Source of the DNA: DASWZN01 sp036404435
GTDB taxonomy: Bacteria > Acidobacteriota > Terriglobia > Bryobacterales > Bryobacteraceae
Direction of reading: 5' to 3'
DNA length: 64,000 bases
NCBI GenBank assembly: GCA_036404435.1
Contig: DASWZN010000032.1
Coordinates: forward strand, 62,001 to 126,000
Below are positions 1-8,939 of the stretch, piece after piece (position 1 is the first letter of the stretch; each line of letters begins with the position of its first letter). The notes beneath the pieces are model-generated. The model was not told where the DNA came from. It was given only the letters and a program-made list of their open reading frames with translations, and did not search any database. A program made the translations under genes and the position numbers.

Positions 1-280
1 TCTTTCCGCCTTCCGACAGAGCCGACGACCAGCCCAGCTCCTCGCCCGCGCCAACCGTCTGCACGCGCAGGATGCGCCCCGGCCCCGTCGCCTCGAGCGA
101 CACCTTGCCCGAAAGAATCAGGTAGAACAGTCCCGATTCGTCGCCCTGGCGGAAAATCATCTGATCCTTACCGATCTGCACCTCTTGCGCCAGATCCGCC
201 ATCTTCGCGACGTGTTCGGCCTTCATCCCCTGAAGGAAAGGATGATCCCGCAGCACTTCCAGCAGCTTCGTCCTATCCAT
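1..280 (-). CDS. Cyclic-nucleotide-binding (Crp-type) protein, N-terminal part
   Basis: The visible 93 residues start at an ATG and run off the left edge of the window. They form the front of a cNMP-binding jelly roll: a short helix (LLEVLRDHPFLQGM), then a strand and loop with IFRQGDESGLFYLILSGKVSLE, the usual layout of the Crp/Fnr and PKA regulatory family. Whether a DNA-binding helix-turn-helix follows cannot be seen. The gene lies 12 bases downstream of an iron-sulfur protein on the same strand, so the two are probably co-transcribed. In group 3 NiFe hydrogenase operons a small cNMP-binding protein often sits between the beta and gamma subunits, which fits this position. Confidence 0.8.
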   Translation of the reverse strand, partial: MDRTKLLEVLRDHPFLQGMKAEHVAKMADLAQEVQIGKDQMIFRQGDESGLFYLILSGKVSLEATGPGRILRVQTVGAGEELGWSSALSEGGK

Positions 281-292
281 TAGCTCGCCTCC

Positions 293-1432
293 CTAGCTGT
301 TGCTCACCGGCGCGGCGCCGCGAATGGCGGCCACCTCTTCGGTGATGTCGATCTTCCCCGGGCACCAGGTGATGCAGCGCCCGCATCCCACGCACCCGAA
401 CGTTCCGAACTGGTCCACCCAGTAGGCCAGCTTGTGCGTGAGCCATTGCCGGTAGCGTGACTTGACCGACAGCCGCACGCTGCCGCCGTGGATGTACGAA
501 AAGCTGTCCGTGAAGCAGGAATCCCACTTGCGCCAGCGCTCGGCGTCCTGCCCGGCGACGTCGGTCAGGTCCTCGACCGTGGTGCAGAAGCAGGTGGGGC
601 AGACCAGAGTGCAGTTAGCGCAGCTCAGACACCGCGCCGCCACTTCGTCCCAGCGGGGGCTGTCGAAGCTCTCTGTCAGCAGCTCCTTCAGGCCGGTCGT
701 ATCGAGCTGGCGCTCGATCTCTCGGCTGGTCTGGTCTACCAGGGCATCCGCCGCAGCCGTCTCATCGGCCACCGGCTCGCGGTGCGCAATTTGGCCGAGC
801 AGTTCCGCGCCGGTATCGCTCCCCGCTTCGGCGACGAACAGGCCCCGGTCGGCCAGCTCCGTCAGCGCCAGGTCGAAGCCGGCCTGGGCGCGGGGCCCGG
901 TTCCCATGGAAGTGCAGAAGCACGTGCCGGCCGCTTGCGTACAGTTCACCGCGATGACCAGCGCGTTCTGCCGCCGGGCTTGATAGCCGGGATCCACATA
1001 CCGGTCACCCTGGAAAACGCGGTCCAGGCGCGTGATCGCCGCCAGCTCGCAAGGCCTGACGCCCAGAAACGCCCATTTGGCCGGCCGCGGCGGGTTTCCC
1101 AGAATGCGGAATGCCCCGTCATCCCGGCTTCCTTCGAACATCAGGAGTTCGGGAGGGTGCAGATACCGCTTCCAGCCCTGCGGTCCCAGGTTGTGGCCGA
1201 ACAGCGCCGCATCGCCGCGCTTTTTCAGCCGGTATCGGCTGGAAGACTGCTCGTCTCCCCAGCCGGCGGGAAGATCCTCGACTCCTTCAATGATGTCGCA
1301 GGTGACGGCTCCGTCACGCACGGTGGGGCCTACCACTTGGTAGCCCCGGTCCTTGAGGAGAGAAATCAGCGACGTCAGCGCGGCAACATCGAGCGTCGCT
1401 CGCGCGCCGACGGCAGGCAGGGTCGTTTCCAT
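293..1432 (-). CDS. 4Fe-4S dicluster protein, NiFe hydrogenase beta subunit type (HydB/AsrA family)
   Basis: This 379-residue cytoplasmic protein has an N-terminal half typical of the HydB/sulfite-reductase-A family (FLGVRPCELAAI, then a Cys-rich NCTQAAGTCFCTSMG segment). Two 4Fe-4S motifs lie near the C-terminus: CLSCANCTLVCPTCFC (about residues 268-283) and CVGCGRCITWCPG (about 346-358). In known systems the subunit relays electrons between the flavin subunit and the hydrogenase small subunit. A GGAG ribosome site lies about 8 bases before the ATG. The next gene (positions 1-280) is cNMP-binding, the order seen in soluble group 3b-like hydrogenase operons. The remaining subunits would lie left of the window, so the hydrogenase assignment is an inference from order and family; an anaerobic sulfite reductase subunit is the alternative. 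Confidence 0.75.
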   Translation of the reverse strand: METTLPAVGARATLDVAALTSLISLLKDRGYQVVGPTVRDGAVTCDIIEGVEDLPAGWGDEQSSSRYRLKKRGDAALFGHNLGPQGWKRYLHPPELLMFEGSRDDGAFRILGNPPRPAKWAFLGVRPCELAAITRLDRVFQGDRYVDPGYQARRQNALVIAVNCTQAAGTCFCTSMGTGPRAQAGFDLALTELADRGLFVAEAGSDTGAELLGQIAHREPVADETAAADALVDQTSREIERQLDTTGLKELLTESFDSPRWDEVAARCLSCANCTLVCPTCFCTTVEDLTDVAGQDAERWRKWDSCFTDSFSYIHGGSVRLSVKSRYRQWLTHKLAYWVDQFGTFGCVGCGRCITWCPGKIDITEEVAAIRGAAPVSNS

Positions 1433-1709
1433 CGCGACTCCTAGTTCGGTTCGGCCTCGGACGTAACCCTCTCGGGTTGCATACCGCTTGCCAAAACCAA
1501 CCTATTCTAAAACCATAACTTACAGTAGGACTGCGGTTCGCTCTTGGGTGAAATGCCCCACTCGGGGCCAACCTCTGAGCGCCGGTTGGCGTACGTCACG
1601 CCGAGCGCAACCGTCTGACACCTGGATTGGGCTGCGCGAAGCCAAGTCCCTTTATCGGACAAACAGCCCCTAAATGCAAGGAGGAAAAACGGCTCGTTGG
1701 GGGGCGCGC

Positions 1710-3098
1710 CTACCCCACGTTGGCTCGGCGCTTTTCGTACCGCTCGAACCGGTCGCGGTAGCTCTCGTAGCCGACGCGGCCCATGAGGCCAAAAGTGAAT
1801 TTCTTGCCGGCCTCGACGCCGGGCTGGTCGAAGGCGTCGATTCCGAGCAGTTCGCCCATGAACCCGGTCTGGAACTCCAGCAACTGGAAGAAGGCGCCGA
1901 GGTGCTCCTCGTCCACTCGTTCTAGCGTGAAGGTGCAATTCGGGCGGCCCGCTTCGGTCAACGCTGCCGCGGTGGAGCGCCGTTCCACATCGATCAGCTT
2001 GGCGAGGTCCTGGCCGGCTAGGTAGTCGAACGCCTCCAGCTCCAGGCGCGTCTTGGGGATACGGCCCAAGCTGCGGTGCTTCCCGACCGCCCAGAATGTG
2101 AACGTCTTGTCGTTCGGTCCCTCGATGTAAAGCTGCACTTGAGAATGTTGGTCCGTGGCCCCCAGCGCCGCCACGGGCGTCTGGCCGGCGTTCACCACCT
2201 CGCCCGTGCGCAGCCGGGCTTTTCCCAGCGATTCCGCCCAAAGCTGCCGGAACCAGAATGCCGTGCCCCACAGCCGGCTCGAATAGGGAAACGCGACCTG
2301 GATCGGCTTGTGCTTCCGGTTCCAAATCAGCCATTGATAGAGGGCCGAACGCAGCGCGATGTTGCCCGCCAGGTCCTCCCGCCAGCAGGACTCCGTCATT
2401 TGTGCCGCGCCCTTCAGGATCTTGCGGATATCGATCCCGATCAGCGCCGCCGGGACCATTCCCACCGGCGTGAGCACGCTGAAACGGCCGCCGACATTGG
2501 CCGGAATCTCGAAGGTGCGGTACTTCTCGCGCGCCGCCAGCGTGGCCAGGTCCCCGCGCCCCGCCGACGTGACGGCCACGATTCGCTGGCTCGCCTTGCG
2601 GCCCAGCTTCTTCCCCATCCAGTCGCGCACCATCAAAAACGTAGCGACCGTCTCTGCCGTGGCGCCCGATTTGGCAATGACCAGCGCGATGGTTTTCTTT
2701 GGATCCATGGAATCGAGGGCGCCCTCGACGAAAGAGGGGTCGACGTTGTCCAGAATCACGAGGCGCGGGTTCTTCCGTGAAAACGCGGGTTGCACCGGAT
2801 GCGGCCCGCGTAGCGCGTTATCGATCGCCCAGGCGCCCAGCGCGCTGCCGCCGATCCCCACCACGCAGACCGTTTCGTAGGAGCCGCGCACCTGGCCCGC
2901 GAACTTCAGAATGTCCTTTGCGGTGTGGCTGTCAAACGGCAGACGGGGAAAGCCTTGCTGGCTGGCGTCGCTGATCTTCCGGACGCCCTTCAGGGCCTCG
3001 ATCGCTTTCGAGAAATGGTCCTTGATCTCCGAGCGGGTGAGACCGTGCTCGCCCACCATGTCGGCCGACAGGTTCGTGGAATCGAATTGGATGGTCAT
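1710..3098 (-). CDS. pgi: Glucose-6-phosphate isomerase
   Basis: This cytoplasmic enzyme interconverts glucose 6-phosphate and fructose 6-phosphate. The 462-residue protein has the SIS-fold phosphate-binding segment VVGIGGSALGAWAI (about residue 80), the central IAKSGATAETVATFL segment matching the family's SKTFTTxET region, and NVGGRFSVLTPVGM, a PGI signature in the bacterial short-form family. The length fits the roughly 450-residue bacterial/archaeal form rather than the 550-residue E. coli type. The ATG start is followed at once by conserved sequence. It is a single gene, with 277 bases separating it from the hydrogenase-type operon downstream. Confidence 0.92.
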   Translation of the reverse strand: MTIQFDSTNLSADMVGEHGLTRSEIKDHFSKAIEALKGVRKISDASQQGFPRLPFDSHTAKDILKFAGQVRGSYETVCVVGIGGSALGAWAIDNALRGPHPVQPAFSRKNPRLVILDNVDPSFVEGALDSMDPKKTIALVIAKSGATAETVATFLMVRDWMGKKLGRKASQRIVAVTSAGRGDLATLAAREKYRTFEIPANVGGRFSVLTPVGMVPAALIGIDIRKILKGAAQMTESCWREDLAGNIALRSALYQWLIWNRKHKPIQVAFPYSSRLWGTAFWFRQLWAESLGKARLRTGEVVNAGQTPVAALGATDQHSQVQLYIEGPNDKTFTFWAVGKHRSLGRIPKTRLELEAFDYLAGQDLAKLIDVERRSTAAALTEAGRPNCTFTLERVDEEHLGAFFQLLEFQTGFMGELLGIDAFDQPGVEAGKKFTFGLMGRVGYESYRDRFERYEKRRANVG

Positions 3099-3180
3099 AA
3101 GCCTTCGTCAGCTTTTAAGCTACCAGCAAACGCCGCGCAAAGCACGGGGCCAGGTCCGCTCAAACGGCGAGGGCAGCGCG

Positions 3181-3203
3181 GAACCGCGCGCGTAAGCAAG
3201 CGG
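3181..3203 (+). repeat. Dispersed 23-base repeat, copy 1
   Basis: The 23-mer beginning GAACCGCG and ending AAGCAAGCGG recurs at 54239-54261 with one mismatch. A 21-base form lies in reverse orientation at 41525-41545. This copy sits in the spacer between pgi and the RDD gene. Confidence 0.75.
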
Positions 3204-3246
3204 ATGTCGGCGGCCATGACGCCCGCGACGGCCCGCGACCGGGCTC

Positions 3247-4119
3247 CTATCCCCGGCGGAGCGTGCTGGGGTGCGGATCGTACTTTGTGGGGAACGTCTT
3301 CGACATGTGGTCGTGCATGGTCAGCGCTTCATCGTCCACCAGGGCCCACAGGAGGCCCACGCCGACCGCGACAATCCCCAGGCAAAACAAGCCAAAGCGG
3401 AAGGCGAGACGGCCCCAGCGAGGCGGATGGCCGTCGAAGGTCAGCACACGCAGGCCAACGCAGCGCATTCCGGCAGTCTCGCGCCCGAGCACTGCCCAGA
3501 ACAGGTGGTAGAACGCCGCCAGCGCCAAGGCCGCTCCCAGGTACGGCGCTCCCGTTCTTCCGGTCCATTGAAACCGGCCGCCCGCGAAGTGGAAGACCAG
3601 CGCCGCTAGCGCCATCCCCGCGGCCACGAAACCCGCGTCCCAAAGCGCAGCCTGAAGGCGGAGCCCCGGCGGGACCACGGGCGCGTCGTCGCTGACCGCC
3701 TTCTTTTGGAGCGGAGCGGGAGAACGCAAGTCGAGCGGGGCCTGCATCCCCGGCCGTATAGGGGCGGCTTGTTCCGCCGGGCGAGTCTCTCGCCGTACCG
3801 CGGTGCGCCGCCGCCCGCCGGCCTTGCCGCGGCTGGGATCGCGGGGGAAAGGAATGATCTTCGGCCGGTCGTCAAACAAGGGCGCCTGCCTCAAGGGTCC
3901 GCTGTTCGCAGGCCCTTGCTCTTCGGGCGCCGAGGGAGGCAGCGGCTCCAGGGCGGGGGCCGTGGCGGAGGTCTCCACGGGGAAGACGGACGGAACGCGG
4001 CGGCCGCAATGGTCGCAGCGATGACCGCCCTCCGCAATCAAGGAACCGCAATGCCGACAGCGCACGTCTCTCGTTCCATGCGCGGCGCGCCAAGCGGAGC
4101 AGGTCCTCCATGTTAGCAT
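3247..4119 (-). CDS. RDD-family membrane protein with N-terminal zinc ribbon
   Basis: The 290-residue protein starts with a double CxxC zinc ribbon (CRHCGSLIAEGGHRCDHCG, about residues 21-39). A long basic and Pro-rich cytoplasmic linker follows (about 40-165), and then an RDD domain with three membrane helices. The conserved Arg/Asp region reads GLRLQAALWDAGFVAAG in the first helix and MRCVGLRVLTFDG between the second and third. RDD proteins are inner-membrane proteins of mostly unknown role, some linked to ion or solute transport. The start chosen is the ATG at 4119, the only in-frame methionine before the zinc ribbon; the frame stays open further upstream inside lptD but is not coding there. 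Its start is only six bases from the divergent lptD start. Confidence 0.8.
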   Translation of the reverse strand: MLTWRTCSAWRAAHGTRDVRCRHCGSLIAEGGHRCDHCGRRVPSVFPVETSATAPALEPLPPSAPEEQGPANSGPLRQAPLFDDRPKIIPFPRDPSRGKAGGRRRTAVRRETRPAEQAAPIRPGMQAPLDLRSPAPLQKKAVSDDAPVVPPGLRLQAALWDAGFVAAGMALAALVFHFAGGRFQWTGRTGAPYLGAALALAAFYHLFWAVLGRETAGMRCVGLRVLTFDGHPPRWGRLAFRFGLFCLGIVAVGVGLLWALVDDEALTMHDHMSKTFPTKYDPHPSTLRRG

Positions 4120-4125
4120 TGTCCC

Positions 4126-6516
4126 TTGGGACGGGACACACTGCCGCGCAAATCCTCTCATGGAGTAAGTACCATACTTAAAGCGCTTTGTCACTACTTT
4201 TTCGCACGCGGGGCGGCACTTTTTTTGTTTGTGACGTTGCTGGCGGCCGCGGCTGCGGCCCAAACAGGGAACCCGTCTTATGTTTACGGCCCCACGCCGC
4301 CTCCGACGCCCACCCCCAAGCCGCGGATCTACAAAGTGCAGCCGCCCGTCCCGCTCGCGGAGCGGGAGGTGCTCATCCAAGGGGTGAAGCAGATGAAGGA
4401 GGGGCCGTGGTACCGGCTCCGGGGCGGATCGCAGGTCCAGACCAACAGCTTCCTGCTCAAAGCCGACGACATCGACTACAACGAGGACACCGGCGACGTT
4501 CAAGCCCGCGGAAACGTCTATCTGCAGCACTTCGAGAACGGCGAGGAGCTGTGGGCCGACCGGGCCGAGTACAACCTGGACGACGAAGCCGGCAAATTCT
4601 GGAACGTGCATGGCGAGGCGCACCTCAAGGTACCGGTGCGCCCCGCCCTCCTGACCACAACCAGTCCCTTCTATTTTCAGGGCAAGTGGGCGGAAAGATT
4701 GAAGGAGAAATACATCCTGCACGACGGTTTCATTACCGATTGCAAGATGCCGTCGCCCTGGTGGAAGCTGCGCGGCCCCAAGTTCGTCATCATCCCCGAC
4801 GACCATGCCATCGGTTACCGCTCCATCTTCCTGATGCGCCACGTGCCGCTGTTCTACTTCCCGGCCATCTACAAGCCGCTTGGCGAAGAGCCCCGGCGGA
4901 GCGGCTTTCTCACGCCCAACATCGGGAACAGCTCCCAGCGCGGCCAGATGTTCGGAGAGGGCTTCTATTGGGCGATCAACCGCAGCTACGACATCCTGTA
5001 TCGCGCGCAGTACTTCACCGAGCGCGGCTTCGCGCACAGCGTCAACATTAGCGCCGACCCGCTCCAGAACACCAAGATCACCGCCGAAATCTATGGCGTG
5101 AACGATCGCGAGCACCAGGGCGGGTTAACCGTCCAGGCGCACCTCATCTCGGACCTGCCGGATGGGTTCTATGCGCGCGGCGACATTAACTACCTGAGCT
5201 CGTATCTCTTCCGGCAGGCTTGGACGGAGTCCTATAGCGAGGCCATCAGCTCGGAGGTCCACTCCACCGGCTTCCTTGCCAAACCCTTTCAATACTATTC
5301 GCTAACCTTCGTCTTCCAGCGCCTGGAGAACTTCCAGAGCCTGACGCCCAACGACAAGATCGTGATCCGCAAGCTGCCGGATATCGAGTTCAACGCCCGC
5401 GATCATCTGATTTGGCAGGGCGTGCCGATCTGGCTCTCATGGGAGGCATCGAGCGGGCTGCTCTCGCGCGGGGAGCTCGACTACCGGACCGCCAATTTCG
5501 TCGAGCGCACGGACCTGTACCCGAGACTCACTTCGTCTCTGCAATGGAAGGGATTCAGCCTGGTGCCCAGCGTCGCCGCCCGGGAGACGTTCTGGGGCGA
5601 GAGCGAGACACAAACCCCCAACGCGGTGCAGATTCTCAGCAAAGACCTGAACCGCACGGCCGGCGAGGTGGACGTGGACCTCCGGCTCCCCTCCCTCTTC
5701 CGCGTCTACAAACCGCCGAAGTGGATGGGGGACAAGCTTAAACACGTGATCGAAGCGGGCGCCACGTACAAGTACGTAACCGGCGTCAACGACTTCAGGA
5801 GCGCGATCCTGTTCGACGCGACCGAGATCTTCTCAAACACCAATCAGGTCGAGTTGTGGATCACCAACCGCCTCTACGCGAAGCGGGGCGACAACGTGCA
5901 GGAGGTTCTCTCCTGGGACGTCCGCCAGGACCGCTATTTCGACCCCACGTTCGGAGGCGTCGTGACGCCCGGATGGTGCGGTACGCCGACTTGCCGCAAC
6001 GTCGTGAGCAGTTCGATAGACCTGACCGCCTACGACTTTCTCGACGGCCCGCGCTCCTATTCCCCGGTGGTTTCCACTCTCCGCATGTCCCCCATGCCCG
6101 GCGTGTCGGCGGAGTGGCGCGCGGACTTCGACCCGCTGAACGACAAGCTTACGGCCGACAGCTTCGTTTTGTACTACTACTTCAAGAAGATCTACGGCCT
6201 CTCGATCGGCCAGGACTCCTTGCGCTACGACCCGGTGCTGGAAGGCAGCGCCAACCAGGTGACCGGCGGATTCCACTTCGGAAGCGACACTCGCCGCGGC
6301 TGGAACGCCGGTGTCACCGCGCTCTACGACCTGCATTTCGACACGCTGCGGGATGTGATGAGCCAAGTCACCTATAACACCGATTGCTGCGGGCTCAGCG
6401 TCCAGTACGGCAAGTGGAACGTGGGAGTCCGGTTCGATACCGTTTTCCGTCTCTCGCTGTCGATCGCCAACATCGGCTCCTTCGGCACGCTCCGCAAGCA
6501 GGAACAGATGTTCTGA
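4126..6516 (+). CDS. lptD: LPS-assembly outer membrane protein LptD/OstA-like
   Basis: This 796-residue exported protein has a hydrophobic signal segment (LFLFVTLLAAAAAAQ), then a short proline-rich linker. An OstA/LptA-like beta-jellyroll follows (KADDIDYNEDTGDVQARGNV, then GEELWADRAEYNLDDEAGKF). The remainder is a long beta-barrel region in which aromatic residues alternate and the sequence ends near the final strands, as in the OstA C-terminal domain. LptD with LptE inserts LPS in the outer leaflet, so the cell is diderm. The start is uncertain: TTG at 4126 gives the frame a complete signal peptide, and no ATG occurs in frame before the hydrophobic core. Transcription is divergent from the RDD gene. 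Confidence 0.85.
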   Translation: MGRDTLPRKSSHGVSTILKALCHYFFARGAALFLFVTLLAAAAAAQTGNPSYVYGPTPPPTPTPKPRIYKVQPPVPLAEREVLIQGVKQMKEGPWYRLRGGSQVQTNSFLLKADDIDYNEDTGDVQARGNVYLQHFENGEELWADRAEYNLDDEAGKFWNVHGEAHLKVPVRPALLTTTSPFYFQGKWAERLKEKYILHDGFITDCKMPSPWWKLRGPKFVIIPDDHAIGYRSIFLMRHVPLFYFPAIYKPLGEEPRRSGFLTPNIGNSSQRGQMFGEGFYWAINRSYDILYRAQYFTERGFAHSVNISADPLQNTKITAEIYGVNDREHQGGLTVQAHLISDLPDGFYARGDINYLSSYLFRQAWTESYSEAISSEVHSTGFLAKPFQYYSLTFVFQRLENFQSLTPNDKIVIRKLPDIEFNARDHLIWQGVPIWLSWEASSGLLSRGELDYRTANFVERTDLYPRLTSSLQWKGFSLVPSVAARETFWGESETQTPNAVQILSKDLNRTAGEVDVDLRLPSLFRVYKPPKWMGDKLKHVIEAGATYKYVTGVNDFRSAILFDATEIFSNTNQVELWITNRLYAKRGDNVQEVLSWDVRQDRYFDPTFGGVVTPGWCGTPTCRNVVSSSIDLTAYDFLDGPRSYSPVVSTLRMSPMPGVSAEWRADFDPLNDKLTADSFVLYYYFKKIYGLSIGQDSLRYDPVLEGSANQVTGGFHFGSDTRRGWNAGVTALYDLHFDTLRDVMSQVTYNTDCCGLSVQYGKWNVGVRFDTVFRLSLSIANIGSFGTLRKQEQMF

Positions 6517-6521
6517 AGAAG

Positions 6522-6539
6522 CTAGGGCGGATTCCCTAG
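6522..6539. terminator. Short hairpin between convergent genes
   Basis: A CTAGGG / CCCTAG stem with a 6-base loop lies between the lptD stop and the overlapping stop of the convergent TadZ-type gene. There is no T-run on either side, so the terminator role is only likely from position. Confidence 0.35.
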
Positions 6540-8731
6540 AAGCTGGTCTGCGCCCAACCCGCGCGCAAGCTCCTCGGCGCGTTGGGCACCATCGACGCAC
6601 TGGCGCCGAATTCGCGGGCCAGGACCTTGGCCGAGTCCGCCCCGCTCGAGACGATCTGGCGAGCGACCTCGCGGATCGATTCGGCCTCGCCAAACCGCGC
6701 CTGACCTTCGCAAACCTCCGCCAGCTTGTGGAGCGAGGGCGTCATGTCATCGACCCGTTCGTCAGCCGGCGTGATCGCAATGCCATACCTCAGCACGCGC
6801 TCCGCTTCGGGATATCTTCGCTGCGCGGCGTACATCGTTCCGAGCGAAAGGAAATGCTTCGCCAGAGCGGAGGATCCTCGTCCGAGCACCGCGGTCCGGA
6901 TTTCGATCGAGCGCCACAGCAGAGGTTCGGCCTCGTTGTAACGGCCCATGGCGTGATAGAACTCGCTGATCTTGTCGAGGGTCACGGCGACGTCCCAATC
7001 GTTCAGCCCGAGCGTCTGTTCTTTGATGGAGAGCGCGCGGCGGTAAGCGTAAAGCGCGGCCGTCGGCTCGCCTTGAGCGAGGTGCACGTCCCCCAGGCCG
7101 TCCAGAGTCCAAGCCACCATCGTATGCTTGGGCCCCAGCGCGCTTTCCCCGGTCTTGAGCACGGCCTCATAGAGTTGCCGCGCGGTCTCGTACTGCCGGG
7201 TGGCCTTGTAAACCCCCGCCAGGTTCGAGAGAACCTCCAGCACGGAAGGATCCGCTTCGCCGAGCACCTGTTCCAGAATCTTGGCCGCTGTCTTCAGGGA
7301 GCGCTCCGCCTCGGCATGCCGCCCCTGGTGGCACTGCACCACGCCGAGCCGGTTGAGCGACCGGCCAAAACGCAGATCGCCGTCGCCGAACGAACGGGCT
7401 TCTTCCACCGCCTGGGCCAGGTGCCTCGCAGCCAGGTCGAACTGGCCGTTCTTGAATGCCGCCTCCGCGTTGCGCGACAGCGTCTCCCAGGCGCTGTCGG
7501 GCGTGGCGCCGGCGTCCTCTGCCCGTCCCTGCGTTGCCTGCCGCACCCTTCCCAGCATTTTGCGGAAGCCCGACACCAGGCCGGTCGCCGTCTCGGGAGC
7601 CTGGGCCTCGGCCGGCAGGCCCGCCACCCGCCTGGCGAATGTTCCCATCTGTCTGCTGATCTGCGCCTTCTCGGAGACCAGGCGACTATCGGCCAGAGCG
7701 TCGTGCAGGTCCTTCTCGGCATCCACTATAGTCGCGTACACATCCAGGCCGGTCAGCCTCTCGATCTCGACTACGGCGGCGGCCGGGCTGCGATTGACGA
7801 TCAGGCGCACCGTCCGGAAACTGCAGCCGTGCCGCAGGCAGTCCGCCACGCGCTTGGCCTGCGCGAGCGCAATCCGATCGGGCGTGGCCACCACGTAAAT
7901 CTCGTCGAAATGTTCCAGCAAAGACGCGGGGAAGCTGTGGATGCCGCGTCCCAGGTCCACCAGGCTCCAGGCGTACCGGGAACGCATGAAGTCGAGCGTC
8001 GCGCCGAACTGAGCCGGTTCGGGATACTGCTTCGCCGCCAGCGGGGCGGGCGCCGTCAGCACTTCGATTCCGGAGCATTCGGTGACCAGTGCGTTCCAGA
8101 AGCTCTCGTCCAGCCGGCTGGCATTCGTCGCCGCATCCAGAACCGTATACTGGCTGCGGCTGTTGGTCAGGAACTTCACCATTCCGCAGCTCAAGTCGAA
8201 ATCGGCCAGCCCCGTCGGCTGGCCGCTCTCACGTGCCATCCCGACGGCCGCGTGCAGCGCCACCGTCGTGGCCCCGCATCCGCCCTTGGCCGACAGGAAG
8301 CCGATGACACGGCCTCTGGGGCGCCGCACGCCGCTCTGGGGCTTCGGGCGCGCCGCCTGGAGCCGCCCGATGACCTTTCCCAGAGAGTCCCCGAACGGCA
8401 CATACAAGTAATCGCGCGCGCCCGAGCGAACGGCTTCGAGAATCGCCTCCGGGTCGGCGTTGCCGTTGACGACCACGATCGCGGAAGCGGGCGTGGCCTT
8501 GGCTACGGTTCGCAGCAGAGCCTGAATCGTGCTGAGTTCCGCGGGCTGCTCCACGAGCAGGAGCTCCGGATGCAGGCTCTGCAAATGCGAGAGGAGCGCT
8601 GGATCGGGCCGGATCACTCGCTCATCGAGCACCACCTGCACGGGCAACTGCTTCAGACACGCCTGGAGCTCGGAGCACACCAACGGCGTCGATGCCAGCA
8701 CGCCAACTGTTACTCGTTCGCCCACGCTCAT
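6536..8731 (-). CDS. CpaE/TadZ-type ATPase fused to C-terminal TPR repeats
   Basis: The 731-residue protein has three parts. Residues 1-130 form a receiver-like fold without the phospho-acceptor Asp (LLLVEQP where a receiver has an Asp), as in CpaE/TadZ. Residues 140-375 form a SIMIBI/ParA-type ATPase with deviant Walker A KGGCGATT (149-156). Residues about 430-720 are tandem TPRs of the kinesin-light-chain type (for example ALSIKEQTLGLNDWDVAVTL). TadZ proteins place tight-adherence pilus machines at the pole. Here no cpaF, rcpC or tad secretion genes are nearby and the TPR tail is not part of the normal family, so the partner is unknown. A promoter-like TATAAT lies about 70 bases upstream. 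Confidence 0.8.
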   Translation of the reverse strand: MSVGERVTVGVLASTPLVCSELQACLKQLPVQVVLDERVIRPDPALLSHLQSLHPELLLVEQPAELSTIQALLRTVAKATPASAIVVVNGNADPEAILEAVRSGARDYLYVPFGDSLGKVIGRLQAARPKPQSGVRRPRGRVIGFLSAKGGCGATTVALHAAVGMARESGQPTGLADFDLSCGMVKFLTNSRSQYTVLDAATNASRLDESFWNALVTECSGIEVLTAPAPLAAKQYPEPAQFGATLDFMRSRYAWSLVDLGRGIHSFPASLLEHFDEIYVVATPDRIALAQAKRVADCLRHGCSFRTVRLIVNRSPAAAVVEIERLTGLDVYATIVDAEKDLHDALADSRLVSEKAQISRQMGTFARRVAGLPAEAQAPETATGLVSGFRKMLGRVRQATQGRAEDAGATPDSAWETLSRNAEAAFKNGQFDLAARHLAQAVEEARSFGDGDLRFGRSLNRLGVVQCHQGRHAEAERSLKTAAKILEQVLGEADPSVLEVLSNLAGVYKATRQYETARQLYEAVLKTGESALGPKHTMVAWTLDGLGDVHLAQGEPTAALYAYRRALSIKEQTLGLNDWDVAVTLDKISEFYHAMGRYNEAEPLLWRSIEIRTAVLGRGSSALAKHFLSLGTMYAAQRRYPEAERVLRYGIAITPADERVDDMTPSLHKLAEVCEGQARFGEAESIREVARQIVSSGADSAKVLAREFGASASMVPNAPRSLRAGWAQTSF

Positions 8732-8800
8732 TCCTCAAACGCGCACGACGTGCACAAAACTGCCGACACGAGCACCATACGCCGTCGTGTTACTAACAAC

Positions 8801-8829
8801 ATTATAGTAGCCCTCGCAAGTCGTTGCCT
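8801..8829 (-). promoter_or_regulatory. Putative sigma-70 promoter of the TadZ-TPR gene
   Basis: On the minus strand a perfect TATAAT (8801-8806) is preceded by a 17-base spacer and a weak -35, AGGCAA (8824-8829). The surrounding 200 bases are distinctly AT-rich compared with the neighbours, and the start codon is 69 bases downstream. Confidence 0.5.
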
Positions 8830-8939
8830 CGTCTTGTTCGTCCACTTAGTAATATCGGTACTACCAGACAAAACTTGCGTCCGGCCAGGGTACTAGTACC
8901 AGCGTTTCGATCATAGGGGTAGGTGCCTGGCGCGCCGGC

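Noticed and set aside
3247..5115. Extended version of the RDD gene reaching into lptD
   Set aside because: The upstream part overlaps a certain lptD on the other strand and has shadow-frame composition; the ATG at 4119 precedes the zinc ribbon.
6728..8896. Long open frame antisense to the TadZ-TPR gene
   Set aside because: High Arg/Gly/Pro/His composition typical of a shadow frame, and no domain.
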